NCBI GenBank assembly: GCA_009930275.1
Contig: RZYP01000064.1
Span: 1-10,295, forward strand
Length of the DNA: 10,295 bases
Direction of reading: 5' to 3'
DNA from: Negativicutes bacterium
GTDB taxonomy: Bacteria; Bacillota_C; Negativicutes; Acidaminococcales; Acidaminococcaceae
Part shown: positions 1-7,509 of the stretch, one piece after another
How the letters are laid out: each line of letters opens with the position of its first letter
Numbering within the stretch: the first letter of the stretch is position 1
Notes under the pieces: model-generated
What the model saw: only the letters and a program-made list of their open reading frames with translations
What the model was told of the DNA's origin: nothing
Databases searched by the model: none
Position numbers and translations under genes: made by a program

Positions 1-259
1 AAGGGCCATTACAGGATATTTTGATTATATCGAGGACTTGATCGAGCGTGAAAATACTTTTACGATGGCAGAGTTTGCGCAAAGCATCAATGAATTTCTG
101 GCCTTCCGTAAGTATGAAATTTTGAGAGATAAAGGCCGGATTACCAAAAAACTTGCCGAACAAAAAGCCAAAGAAGAATACGACGAATTTAACAAGACGC
201 AAAAAATAACTTCTGATTTTGACAAGGCGGTAAAGAATATGCTGGAAAAGGACAATTAG
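1..259 (+). CDS. rhuM: RhuM-family protein, C-terminal fragment (start lies outside the window)
   Basis: The reading frame is open from the left edge (first full codon at base 2) to a TAG at 257-259, giving about 85 C-terminal residues. The visible part includes GYFDYIEDLIERENTFTM, then AEFAQSINEFLAFRKYEIL, and a charged end with EYDEFNKTQKITSDFDKAV. This is the typical C-terminal pattern of RhuM-family (COG3943) proteins, in which an N-terminal DNA-binding-like part precedes this helical tail. The biochemical function of the family is not established. The name comes from a Salmonella pathogenicity-island gene, and relatives are frequent in restriction-modification and defence regions. A TTG at base 38 could be mistaken for a start, but the frame and the family similarity continue upstream of it with no ribosome binding site nearby. 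The family assignment rests on recognised sequence pattern, not a search. Confidence 0.72.
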   Translation, partial: RAITGYFDYIEDLIERENTFTMAEFAQSINEFLAFRKYEILRDKGRITKKLAEQKAKEEYDEFNKTQKITSDFDKAVKNMLEKDN

Positions 260-357
260 TTCAATTGAGTAAACTAGGGGTGCGAAAAAGTATTAATATA
301 ACCAGCTAACACGTATCCAATCTTGTTATTAAGGCTGAGACGCTGCTACCTAGTCTG

Positions 358-369
358 TCATTTCGAGCG
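358..369. repeat. Half unit of dispersed repeat (TCATTTCGAGCG)
   Basis: The 12-mer TCATTTCGAGCG occurs here and again, identically, at 8421-8432 and 9750-9761. At this first site no matching GAAATCT right arm is seen directly downstream, so it looks like a degenerate or incomplete copy. Confidence 0.6.
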
Positions 370-417
370 TTGTACAGTCATATACTCGCTTGAACCAATG
401 ACTAAGTCCTTTGACTT

Positions 418-451
418 GTCATTCCGAGGACGTAGGACGAGGAATCTCGGG
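418..451. repeat. Dispersed palindromic repeat, variant copy
   Basis: GTCATTCCGAGG is followed by a short GA-rich middle and then by GAGGAATCTCGGG. ATTCC (421-425) can pair with GGAAT (441-445), and CCGAG (424-428) is complementary to CTCGG (446-450). It is a variant of the TCATTTCGAG...CGAGAAATCT units elsewhere in the window. Repeats of this kind are short interspersed elements scattered between genes in many bacterial genomes. Confidence 0.65.
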
Positions 452-523
452 TTTAAAATTTTACAAAAATATGCTGCTAATTACTGATTTTACAGGTGCG
501 AAGCGGAAGGTAAACAACGAATA

Positions 524-532
524 TGTTATAAT
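524..532 (+). promoter_or_regulatory. Candidate extended -10 promoter for the Wadjet operon
   Basis: TGTTATAAT is a perfect TATAAT hexamer (527-532) with the upstream TG of an extended -10 element. No good -35 hexamer lies 16-18 bases upstream, which extended -10 promoters can tolerate. Transcription would start near 539 and pass through the small ORF and the terminator before reaching jetA. Confidence 0.45.
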
Positions 533-584
533 TAAATATCGTATGATTATGTATACACATCAAAGGAACAGTTTCAGGGGTAAT

Positions 585-603
585 CTTTAAAGCAGTTTTA
601 AAG
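585..603 (+). promoter_or_regulatory. Small inverted repeat just before the leader ORF's ribosome binding site
   Basis: CTTTAAA (585-591) and TTTAAAG (597-603) are perfect complements around a 5-base loop. The right arm abuts AGGAGG (604-609). In RNA the hairpin is weak (mostly A-U), and in DNA it could be an operator half-site pair. Its role is unknown. Confidence 0.3.
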
Positions 604-616
604 AGGAGGCCTTCCA

Positions 617-661
617 ATGATAGAGTGGTCTAGTGGGGAAAAATATAAGCACCATAAATAA
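617..661 (+). CDS. Putative 14-residue leader peptide upstream of jetA
   Basis: ATG at 617 is preceded by a perfect AGGAGG (604-609) with 7 bases of spacing, a better ribosome binding site than that of jetA itself. The frame encodes MIEWSSGEKYKHHK and ends in TAA at 659-661. The last codons and the stop lie inside the left arm of the downstream terminator hairpin (647-668). A ribosome finishing this peptide would therefore cover the left arm and could stop the terminator from folding, which is the layout of a translation-coupled attenuator. No long run of one regulatory amino acid codon is present, although there is one Trp, one Tyr and two adjacent His. The alternative is that it is a remnant of a deleted gene or chance. 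Confidence 0.4.
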   Translation: MIEWSSGEKYKHHK

Positions 662-702
662 CTTTCAGGTAAATGGCTGAGAGTTATTTATGGTGCTTTT
701 TT
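647..702 (+). terminator. Strong intrinsic terminator in the jetA leader
   Basis: Bases 647-663 and 682-698 form a 17-bp perfect stem (starting AAGCACCAT and ending ATGGTGCTT). It extends inwards by five more pairs, one a G-T wobble, to 668/677, leaving an 8-base loop. Six T residues follow at 697-702. The stem is AT-rich but long. It sits between the candidate promoter at 524-532 and jetA, so it either ends an upstream transcript or acts as an attenuator. A few A residues on the left side (639-643) could make it weakly bidirectional. Confidence 0.75.
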
Positions 703-786
703 GTATGAGTAAATAAATGAGAGCAGAAGTAAATGGGAGTTGTTGGTGTCTTTGCTTCAGACTATTTTTTTAATTGAGGTAGCGAT

Positions 787-2259
787 ATGGAACTGCAAAA
801 AAGAGATTTTACGGAACATATGTCTTTTGAATTCTTGGAATTGCTGAGAAAGCAAAACTCCGCTTGGCGTTTATTAGCGTCACAGCAGGCGCCAATGGCT
901 GCCGCTTTTCTCTACAAAGAATTCATTGCTGGAAATCGCCGGATGATTGGTGAGCAAGAATTAATTGGGCGCCTAGACAATTTCATTGAGCGTATCAATC
1001 AAGGACGTGATGAACGCATTTTCCCACGGACTGCAAAAGAGTATTTGGATGAATGGGCAGATGACGAACATGGCTGGCTAAGAAAATTTTATCCTGCGGG
1101 TCACGATGAACCCTATTTTGATATTACGTCCTTGGCACAAAAAGCAATAGAGTGGCTTTTGAGTTTACGGCAACAGACATTTATCGGTACAGAATCGCGG
1201 CTGATTACAGTCTTTGACCTTTTGCATCAAATTGCTGAGCGGTCTGAATCAGATCCTGAGCTGCGCTTAGCAGAACTGGAACGTCGCAAAGCTGAGTTGG
1301 AGCAAGAAATCAGCAGAGTTAAAACCGGCAAGGTCGAATTATTGGATGATACGCAAGTTAAAGAGCGGTTTTGGCAGGCGATGACAATCGCCAGAGAAAT
1401 AATGTCCGATTTCAGAGCGGTTGAACAGAACTTCAGAGATTTAGACAGAAGCATGAGAGAAAAAATAGCAATATGGAATAAAGGCAAAGGAGAATTGCTG
1501 GCAACGATTTTCAATGAACAGGACGGAATTAATCAGTCGGAACAAGGCAAAAGTTTTTCAGCGTTTTGGAATTATCTGATGTCATCCGGGTCACAAGAGG
1601 ATTTTCAGACAACTATTGATAAGGTTCTTGCCTTACAAGCTGTAAAAGAACTGGCTGCAGAGCAGAATGTCCGCCATATTAATGCAGATTGGGTTAATGC
1701 AGGAGCACATGTACAAGAAACTGTTGCTGTGCTTTCGGAACAATTAAGGCGTTATGTAGATGAGAATTTTTTAGAGGAAGAACGCAGGATCAGTCAAATT
1801 ATTCAGGAAATTGAGGGCAAAGCAGTTGCTGTCCGCAATAATATACCGAAAACCTGGGAGTTGGTAATTGATAGTGTTGCTCCTGAACTATCTCTGCCAC
1901 TTGACAGGCCGCTGTTTACACCACCGCAAAGACCAGAAATTAGAGATGATGTGATCACTGCCGGAGATGAAAATATTTCTACGGAAGAACTTTTCACACA
2001 GGTTTATGTAGATAAGGGGAAATTAAAAGACAGGATTGATTTTCTGCTGCAGGCACAAGGCAATATTTCTTTATCAGAGATTATTGAACATTATCCCTTG
2101 GAATTAGGACTCAGTGAGCTTATTACCTATATGGTAATTGCTGGAGATAAAGAACAGGCGTCTTTCAAAGCGGATAAACAAGCGGAGGTTAAGTGGCAGG
2201 ATGAGAACGGCAAACAAAAGATTGCTCGTTTTGATGAAATCATTTTTCAACGCGTTTAG
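787..2259 (+). CDS. jetA: JetA, Wadjet kleisin-like subunit (DUF3375, MukF/MksF-like)
   Basis: This 490-residue protein is the kleisin-type subunit expected to bridge the JetC ATPase heads and hold JetB, in a cytoplasmic complex that loads on DNA. The N-terminal helical/winged-helix part (about residues 1-145) contains the recognisable DUF3375 stretches SAWRLLASQQAPMAAAFLY (25-43) and TFIGTESRL (131-139). A charged, Glu/Lys-rich coiled-coil segment follows (about 155-235). The C-terminal part (from about 400) resembles the winged-helix end that contacts the ATPase. The ATG at 787 has GAGGT at 776-780 with 6 bases of spacing. It is the first gene of the operon, with 17 bases to jetB. The length matches the family and no frameshift is seen. 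There are no catalytic residues to check in this subunit. Confidence 0.9.
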   Translation: MELQKRDFTEHMSFEFLELLRKQNSAWRLLASQQAPMAAAFLYKEFIAGNRRMIGEQELIGRLDNFIERINQGRDERIFPRTAKEYLDEWADDEHGWLRKFYPAGHDEPYFDITSLAQKAIEWLLSLRQQTFIGTESRLITVFDLLHQIAERSESDPELRLAELERRKAELEQEISRVKTGKVELLDDTQVKERFWQAMTIAREIMSDFRAVEQNFRDLDRSMREKIAIWNKGKGELLATIFNEQDGINQSEQGKSFSAFWNYLMSSGSQEDFQTTIDKVLALQAVKELAAEQNVRHINADWVNAGAHVQETVAVLSEQLRRYVDENFLEEERRISQIIQEIEGKAVAVRNNIPKTWELVIDSVAPELSLPLDRPLFTPPQRPEIRDDVITAGDENISTEELFTQVYVDKGKLKDRIDFLLQAQGNISLSEIIEHYPLELGLSELITYMVIAGDKEQASFKADKQAEVKWQDENGKQKIARFDEIIFQRV

Positions 2260-2276
2260 CTAAGGAGGTAATATAA

Positions 2277-2882
2277 ATGAGTCTAACTGAGGAGATGCAG
2301 TTTTCACGAGCGTTGGTAGCGCTTTTTAAAAATGTAGTTTTTAAAGAAAATGATTCAACTGTGTGGCAGACAATCATAGAACAAAGATACAAAATGGAGG
2401 ATTATGTCAGTAAGATTGGTTTGACATTGACTATTGATGAAATGGATGGGTATGCATATCTTAAACAGAGGATTTACAGCGAAGGGGAGCCTGCTGTTCC
2501 GCGTTTGATACCACGCTTTCCATTGAGTTATCCTGTGAGTTTGCTATTGGTTCTTCTGCGGAAACGTCTATTGGAGTTTGATACGAAAACGGGAGATCAA
2601 CGCCTAATTATGTCTCGAGGGCAGATTGCGGAGCATATGCGCCTGTTTTTAAAAGATACCACAAACGAAGCGAAGCTCGTTACAGATATTGATAAGTACA
2701 TAGACCGTGTCGAAAAAATGGGTTTTCTGCGCCGCTTAAGAAACAGTGATGACTTATTTGAAGTGCAAAGAATTTTGCGCAGCTTTATCAATGCGGAATG
2801 GCTGCAAAACATTAATGGACAATTGGATGTTTATAAGGCTTATGCAAATAATGAAACAGTGGGGGACGGTGACGAAGGATGA
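2277..2882 (+). CDS. jetB: JetB, Wadjet MukE/MksE-like subunit (DUF4194)
   Basis: This 201-residue protein corresponds to the DUF4194 subunit, the small winged-helix partner that binds the kleisin JetA and contacts DNA in the SMC-like ring. Visible family-like stretches are FSRALVALFKNVVFKEND near the N-terminus, PRFPLSYPVSLLLVLLRKRLLEFD (about residues 78-101), and a second winged-helix-like part with IDKYIDRVEKMGFLRRL (about 140-156). No enzyme motif is expected. The ATG at 2277 follows a near-perfect AAGGAGGT (2262-2269) with 7 bases of spacing, the strongest ribosome binding site in the operon. The TGA stop overlaps the jetC ATG as ATGA. The C-terminal tail is acidic (VGDGDEG). The assignment rests on sequence pattern plus the operon position. 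Confidence 0.88.
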   Translation: MSLTEEMQFSRALVALFKNVVFKENDSTVWQTIIEQRYKMEDYVSKIGLTLTIDEMDGYAYLKQRIYSEGEPAVPRLIPRFPLSYPVSLLLVLLRKRLLEFDTKTGDQRLIMSRGQIAEHMRLFLKDTTNEAKLVTDIDKYIDRVEKMGFLRRLRNSDDLFEVQRILRSFINAEWLQNINGQLDVYKAYANNETVGDGDEG

Positions 2883-5800
2883 ACCTGTTTGATCAAGTGC
2901 ATGAGGAAACTGCATATAAGTACGGAGTTCAGACAGGTTTTCGCCTCGAAAAACTGGAAGTTTATAATTGGGGCACATTTGATGGCAAGGTCTGGTCATT
3001 TTTGCCTCAAGGAGAAACATCACTGCTGACAGGTGAGGTTGGCTCCGGCAAATCAACCTTGGTTGATGCTTTAACAACGCTGCTTGTCTCCCCACGTAGA
3101 GTAGCTTACAACAAAGCCGCAGATGCCGGCGCCAAGGAGCGAACGGTAACTTCCTATGTACGAGGATATTTCGGACAAAAGAAAGGGGCGGAAGGCTATG
3201 GACAGCCAGATGCCTTAAGGGATGCACATCAATATTCTGTTATTCTTGCAGTTTTCGAAGATGCTTTTTTGCAAAAAAAAGTTACGTTAGCCCAGTTTTT
3301 TTGGTACCAGGAAGAACAGAAACCGCCCTCCCGCCTTTATGTTATTTCTGAACGGGCATTGACCATCAGCAAAGATTTTGCTAATTTTGGCAAAGATGTA
3401 AGAGTATTAAAAAAACGTTTGCAGAATTCAGACGCACAAGTGTTCGATCAATATAACCGCTATGCGGAAATTTTTCGTGATAAATTAGGTATTAAATATG
3501 AGCAGGCATTAGATTTGTTTCAACAAACTATTTCTATGAAAAAAGTGGAAAAACTGACGGATTTTGTTCGCAACAATATGCTCCAGCCTTCGTTAATGGG
3601 AGAAGAAGTTAAGAAACTTATAAACCATTTTCAAGATTTGAACGGTGCTCACGAGGCTGTGCTTAAGGCTAAAAGACAGGTCGCATTGCTGCAACCAATC
3701 GTAGAACAAGGAATGCGATGCAGTCAATTGGAAAAGCAACAGGAGTTCCTTCAAAAGGTGCGTGCTGCCTTAAAATATTGGATTGCAGGGCAGGAAGCAG
3801 AACTCTTGAATAAAACAATAGATAGTTTGACTAAAGAATGGCAATTGGCCAGCAGCCAGTTGGAGCAGGCCGAGAAAAAACAGAAGGATACGGTGAGACT
3901 GATCAAGGAGACTGAAAGAAATATCTATGATGTGGGCGGCGGTAAACTGGAAGCTTTGAAGGAAAAAGTCCAGGACAAAAAAGAACTGCTAGGCAAAATA
4001 CGTCAAGGCAAAGCTTCTTACGCCGCTGATGCGTTAAAATTACATTTATCTGTGCCAAGCTCCATTGAAGAATTTATTCGTAATAAGCAACAATTGATAG
4101 AGTTGCGTTTTGCAGAAGATAATAAGCGAAGTACAGTGGAGGCTGATTATCAGGTCGCTGCAGCTGAAATTGGCCGGTTGGACAAAGAAATAGAGAAAAA
4201 CAGTTTGGAATTGGAATCCTTGCGTTCAAGACGCAGCAGTATACCAAGTATGTTTATAGAAAGAAGGGCACAGCTTTGTGCTAATCTTGGCATTAAGGAG
4301 ACAGAACTTCCGTTTGTCGGTGAACTATTGGAAGTTAAAGAAGACGCAGAACCTTGGGAAGGTGCCATTGAAAGACTGCTGCATAATTTTGGCTTGTCGC
4401 TGCTTGTTCCTGAAAAACATTATTCTGCCGTCATGCAATGGGTTGATCATACCAATCTGAAAATGAAACTTGTATATTACAGGGTGCGTTCAGAACTTTC
4501 ACAAGGCGCTATAGGAATTGTTTCCCCCCAAAGCGTTGCAGAAAAGCTTATTATTAAACCGCAATCGACATTTGGTCTTTGGCTGAACCGAGAACTGAAA
4601 CAACGTTTTACTCATGTATGCTGTGAAACAAGTGAGCAGTTTAGACGTGAAACAATGGCTGTCACCAAAGCTGGACAAATTAAAACCAAGGGCAACAGAC
4701 ATGAGAAAGACGATAGATATGCCATTAATGACCGTAGACAGTATATACTTGGTTTTTCTAATCAAAAGAAAATAGACGCTTTGCTAAAGGCTGAGCAAAA
4801 ATTGCAGGAAGAGAAAAAGTTTTATGAGGAAGAACTGAAATTAATTAACAAGAGCATAATGGAGAGTCAACAAAGGTTGACTGCGCTTAGCAATCTCGAG
4901 AAGGTGATAGATTACGCTGAGATTGACACTTTTAGCATGGAGAAAATACTTGCCGAGCTGGAGGAAAACAAACGCATATTGGAAGAGGCAGATAGCTTCA
5001 AAGTCCTCCAGAAGCGCCTTGACGACTTAGAAAAGAGTCACAGTCTGCAAGAAAAAGTTCTAGCAAAGAGACGTAGCGAAGAAAATAATCTCAGCTTCAA
5101 GATAACTGAATATAAAAAGAGAGTAAACCGCTTGCAGATAACGGCGGGTGAAGCGACCACTGAAATATGTGGACAATATAGTTTTCTTGAAGAAAACAGA
5201 AACAAAGCGCTGCCCGACAAATTGCTTAATTTGGAAAATGCCAATGTGCTGGAACGTGATTATGGCGATTGGCTAAGTGGTGAACAGGACAAACTTGTAA
5301 ATAAGACGCGGAGACTGCGAGATACCATAATAGGTAATATGGTGAGTTTTAAGAATCAATATATTGAAGAAACACGTGATATTGATGCAAGTATGGAAAG
5401 CTTGTCAGAGTATTTTTTTATGAAGGAGCGCTTGGATAAGGACGGTTTGCCAAAATTCGAAAAACGGTTTCAACAATTGCTTCATGAAAATACGCTTAAC
5501 CAGATCGCGCTTTTTCAAGCTAAGTTAAAACAAGAACAGGACAGTATCAAAAGGCATATTGAGCAAATCAACGGTTCGCTCGGCAGCATTGATTATAGTG
5601 AAGGACGTTTTATACGTTTGGAATATGAAGAAACCTACGACAATGAAATCAAGAGCTTTCGGGTAGAGCTCAAGGCTTGTACGGAAGGTGCTCTGACAGG
5701 GTCTGAAGATGAACAATACGCTGAGAAAAAGTTTTTGCAGGTAAGGTCTATTATTGAACGTTTCCGCGGGCGGCAGGGAGAGACTGAGAGTGATACACGC

Positions 5801-6280
5801 TGGACAGCAAAAGTTATTGATGTGCGCAATTGGTTTTTGTTTTCTGCCTCAGAGTGTTGGCGCGAGACAGGTGAAGAATATGAGCACTATACTGATTCCG
5901 GCGGCAAATCAGGCGGGCAAAAAGAGAAGCTGGCTTATACTATACTAGCAGCTAGCCTTGTTTATCATTTTGATTTAGATGGACAAGGTAACGGTGTGGG
6001 GTCATTCAGATTTGTCGTTATTGACGAGGCATTTTTGAAAAGCTCAGACGAGTCAGCCCGTTTTGGATTGGAGTTATTCAAAAAACTTGATTTACAGCTG
6101 ATGATAGTTACGCCGCTGCTCAAAATACCGACAATTGCCCAATATATTGCGCATGTCGGGCTGGTACAGCATGATGATATTAAACATCAATCCAAGCTGC
6201 GCAACATCTCTATTGAGGAGTACGAAAGCGAACGCAAAACAAGGGAGGCAGCACGAAGTGCCGGATACATTATGGGCTGA
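2879..6280 (+). CDS. jetC: JetC, Wadjet SMC-like ATPase (MukB/MksB-like, COG4913)
   Basis: This 1133-residue protein is the motor of the Wadjet complex: two ABC-type heads dimerise on ATP and drive DNA loop extrusion. The Walker A motif GEVGSGKST is at residues 52-60 (Lys58). A long coiled coil (about 300-470) is followed by a compact hinge-like region starting near LPFVGELLEV (about 477-560). The return coiled coil spans about 650-900. The ABC signature SGGKSGGQKEK lies at 1007-1017, and the Walker B motif FRFVVIDEAF carries Asp1049 and catalytic-type Glu1050. It is followed by a D-loop-like KSSDES and a TPLLK segment. All ATPase elements are present, so it should be active. The start is coupled to the jetB stop (ATGA) with only a weak ribosome binding site. 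It differs from SbcC because no SbcD nuclease accompanies it and the neighbours are JetA/B/D. Confidence 0.93.
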   Translation: MNLFDQVHEETAYKYGVQTGFRLEKLEVYNWGTFDGKVWSFLPQGETSLLTGEVGSGKSTLVDALTTLLVSPRRVAYNKAADAGAKERTVTSYVRGYFGQKKGAEGYGQPDALRDAHQYSVILAVFEDAFLQKKVTLAQFFWYQEEQKPPSRLYVISERALTISKDFANFGKDVRVLKKRLQNSDAQVFDQYNRYAEIFRDKLGIKYEQALDLFQQTISMKKVEKLTDFVRNNMLQPSLMGEEVKKLINHFQDLNGAHEAVLKAKRQVALLQPIVEQGMRCSQLEKQQEFLQKVRAALKYWIAGQEAELLNKTIDSLTKEWQLASSQLEQAEKKQKDTVRLIKETERNIYDVGGGKLEALKEKVQDKKELLGKIRQGKASYAADALKLHLSVPSSIEEFIRNKQQLIELRFAEDNKRSTVEADYQVAAAEIGRLDKEIEKNSLELESLRSRRSSIPSMFIERRAQLCANLGIKETELPFVGELLEVKEDAEPWEGAIERLLHNFGLSLLVPEKHYSAVMQWVDHTNLKMKLVYYRVRSELSQGAIGIVSPQSVAEKLIIKPQSTFGLWLNRELKQRFTHVCCETSEQFRRETMAVTKAGQIKTKGNRHEKDDRYAINDRRQYILGFSNQKKIDALLKAEQKLQEEKKFYEEELKLINKSIMESQQRLTALSNLEKVIDYAEIDTFSMEKILAELEENKRILEEADSFKVLQKRLDDLEKSHSLQEKVLAKRRSEENNLSFKITEYKKRVNRLQITAGEATTEICGQYSFLEENRNKALPDKLLNLENANVLERDYGDWLSGEQDKLVNKTRRLRDTIIGNMVSFKNQYIEETRDIDASMESLSEYFFMKERLDKDGLPKFEKRFQQLLHENTLNQIALFQAKLKQEQDSIKRHIEQINGSLGSIDYSEGRFIRLEYEETYDNEIKSFRVELKACTEGALTGSEDEQYAEKKFLQVRSIIERFRGRQGETESDTRWTAKVIDVRNWFLFSASECWRETGEEYEHYTDSGGKSGGQKEKLAYTILAASLVYHFDLDGQGNGVGSFRFVVIDEAFLKSSDESARFGLELFKKLDLQLMIVTPLLKIPTIAQYIAHVGLVQHDDIKHQSKLRNISIEEYESERKTREAARSAGYIMG

Positions 6281-7436
6281 CAAGCAATGGATAAAGGAAC
6301 AGATGCAGCGTAAATGGGATTCTGGACAAATTTTACGGGAATTATTGGAACCTAGCGGTTTGTTCCCGCTTAAAATGCCGCTGAAGCGACCGCAGAACAA
6401 AGATATTAACGAGAGCTTCGCAGAAATCGCCCAGTGGATAAAAAACTTGAAAAACAACAGCAAAGACAAAATAGGGTTTGGCTATGAACTGCTCGAAAAG
6501 GAAATTGCGCATCGTCAATCAGGGCGCAACTCATTGCCAACCCATGCGGTAATACCTTCTGTATGGGATGCCGTGCGTTACCTAAAAAAAGAACGTGAAG
6601 CGAAGCAATATCTTGAGATAGCAGCATATATAGCAAGAAAATGGTCGCTTTTGCAGCCTTGGATTGCTAAATATCCACACAAAGTATTGACAAATGGCAA
6701 TGATTGGCAAGGTATATTGTCAGTTTTGGAGTGGTTTAAGCACCATGAAAAATCTGGCTTGTATTTGCGACAACTAGAAATACCTGGTATTGACAGCAAA
6801 TTTATTGAACAGCGTAAAGCCTTGTTTACCGAATTGCTGAATATCGTGCTCAGACAGGAAGCTATTACAACAGATACCTCTTGTTTTGAAGAAAGATTCG
6901 GACTGCGTGTCAAACCGGTACAGGTAAGGCTTAGGATACTTGACCCAGAATATTACATGCAAGGTGTTTCTGATCTTACGATTCCAGTGGAAGAGCTAGC
7001 ATTATTGGACTTAGGCATTAAGCAAGTATTTATCACTGAAAACGAAATAAACGGTCTGAGCTTCCCATTACACAAAGACAGCATAGTAATTTTCGGTTTA
7101 GGCTATGGAGTAGATATACTGAAGAAAGTTGCGTGGCTAAAAAATAAAAATATTAGTTATTGGGGAGATCTTGACACTCATGGTTTTGCTATGCTTAATG
7201 AAGTAAGGAGCTTTTTGCCGCAAACTTGCTCAATGCTCATGACCGAAGAAATCCTAATGGCACATCAGAAATTGTGGAGTGTCGAAAACAAAGCTTTTAA
7301 AGGTGAACTGGCAAGACTGACATACGCAGAACAGCAGGTTTTTCATGCTTTGCAGGACGATATTTTAGGCAAAGGTGTCAGACTTGAGCAGGAAAGAATA
7401 GATTTTGAAAAGGTGAGAGCAGCATTGGCAGTTTAA
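6258..7436 (+). CDS. jetD: JetD, Wadjet Toprim nuclease (DUF3322/DUF2220)
   Basis: JetD is the nuclease that cuts plasmid DNA once JetABC has sensed a small circle. It is related to the Toprim (topoisomerase VI A/Spo11-like) fold. The N-terminal DUF3322-like part (about residues 1-185) is followed by a DUF2220 part with the metal-binding Toprim acidic residues. These are Glu261 in ITENEIN and Asp304/Asp306 in YWGDLDTHGFAML, where the DxD plus His308-Gly is characteristic. The chosen start is GTG at 6258 because GGGAGG (6243-6248) lies 9 bases upstream. This gives 392 residues, the usual family length, and a 23-base overlap with the end of jetC. The frame stays open further upstream to 6135, but that part lacks family similarity and a ribosome binding site. 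No clear intrinsic terminator follows. Confidence 0.9.
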   Translation: MPDTLWADKQWIKEQMQRKWDSGQILRELLEPSGLFPLKMPLKRPQNKDINESFAEIAQWIKNLKNNSKDKIGFGYELLEKEIAHRQSGRNSLPTHAVIPSVWDAVRYLKKEREAKQYLEIAAYIARKWSLLQPWIAKYPHKVLTNGNDWQGILSVLEWFKHHEKSGLYLRQLEIPGIDSKFIEQRKALFTELLNIVLRQEAITTDTSCFEERFGLRVKPVQVRLRILDPEYYMQGVSDLTIPVEELALLDLGIKQVFITENEINGLSFPLHKDSIVIFGLGYGVDILKKVAWLKNKNISYWGDLDTHGFAMLNEVRSFLPQTCSMLMTEEILMAHQKLWSVENKAFKGELARLTYAEQQVFHALQDDILGKGVRLEQERIDFEKVRAALAV

Positions 7437-7458
7437 TAAAATGTGACAATTTAGGACC

Positions 7459-7484
7459 GTCCCCATCGACAGTCCCCATCGACA
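7459..7484. repeat. 13-bp perfect tandem direct repeat (GTCCCCATCGACA x2)
   Basis: GTCCCCATCGACA occurs at 7459-7471 and again at 7472-7484 with no gap. It follows AAATGTGACA (7438-7447) and GGACCGTCC (7454-7462). Elements combining TGTGACA and GGACCGTCCC are common as dispersed intergenic repeats in Bacillota, from general knowledge. It fills the space between jetD and dinD, and the TCGACA at the end of the second copy may serve as a -35 element. Confidence 0.65.
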
Positions 7485-7509
7485 TGTAATTTTGCTTTAG
7501 AACTATAAT
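7479..7509 (+). promoter_or_regulatory. Candidate dinD promoter
   Basis: A perfect TATAAT lies at 7504-7509. TCGACA (7479-7484, five of six to TTGACA) lies 19 bases upstream, a longer spacer than ideal. GAAC (7500-7503) directly abuts the -10 and is matched by GTTC at 7520-7523, but the 16-base gap does not fit the GAAC-N4-GTTC LexA box of Bacillota. No such box was found upstream of dinD in this stretch, so SOS control is not supported here. Confidence 0.42.

Larger units (their letters stand above)
260..786. other. Long non-coding region upstream of the Wadjet operon
   Basis: No convincing long gene is present in these 527 bases on either strand. The region holds, in order, a half copy and a full copy of a dispersed palindromic repeat (358-369 and 418-451), a candidate extended -10 promoter (524-532), a 7-bp hairpin (585-603), a 14-codon ORF (617-661), an intrinsic terminator (647-702), and the jetA ribosome binding site (GAGGT, 776-780). 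Nothing was recognised in bases 260-350. If the promoter is real, the jetA transcript has a leader of roughly 245 bases. Confidence 0.6.
787..7436 (+). other. Complete Wadjet operon, jetABCD, most like type I
   Basis: Four consecutive genes correspond to the DUF3375, DUF4194, COG4913-type SMC-like ATPase and DUF3322/DUF2220 proteins that define Wadjet. Gaps are tiny or negative: 17 bases between jetA and jetB, an ATGA overlap between jetB and jetC, and a 23-base overlap between jetC and jetD. This implies one transcript with translational coupling. In characterised systems JetABC is a MukBEF-like loop-extrusion complex that senses small circular DNA, and JetD is the nuclease that linearises it. 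All four frames are open and of normal length, so the system is probably functional. Confidence 0.92.

Noticed and set aside
358..451. The repeats before jetA as part of a CRISPR array
   Set aside because: Only two dissimilar units are present, unevenly spaced, with no regular spacers and no cas genes; matching units lie kilobases away between other genes.
740..768. TTGTTG-17-TATTTT as a second jetA promoter after the terminator
   Set aside because: Both hexamers are weak, and the predicted start would lie at or within the ribosome binding site, leaving almost no leader. It is not excluded but not supported enough to list.
2754..3227. A 157-codon open frame on the minus strand across the jetB/jetC junction
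   Set aside because: It lies entirely opposite two well-supported genes, its protein has no recognisable family pattern and is rich in residues typical of antisense reading, so it is a shadow frame.
6135..6257. Upstream extension of jetD to an ATG at 6135
   Set aside because: The extra 41 residues overlap the jetC coding end, look unlike JetD proteins, and lack a ribosome binding site, whereas GTG 6258 has one and gives the usual length.
2879..6280. jetC as an SbcC/Rad50 repair ATPase
   Set aside because: There is no SbcD-type nuclease next to it, and the neighbouring genes plus the MukB-like hinge region identify it as JetC.
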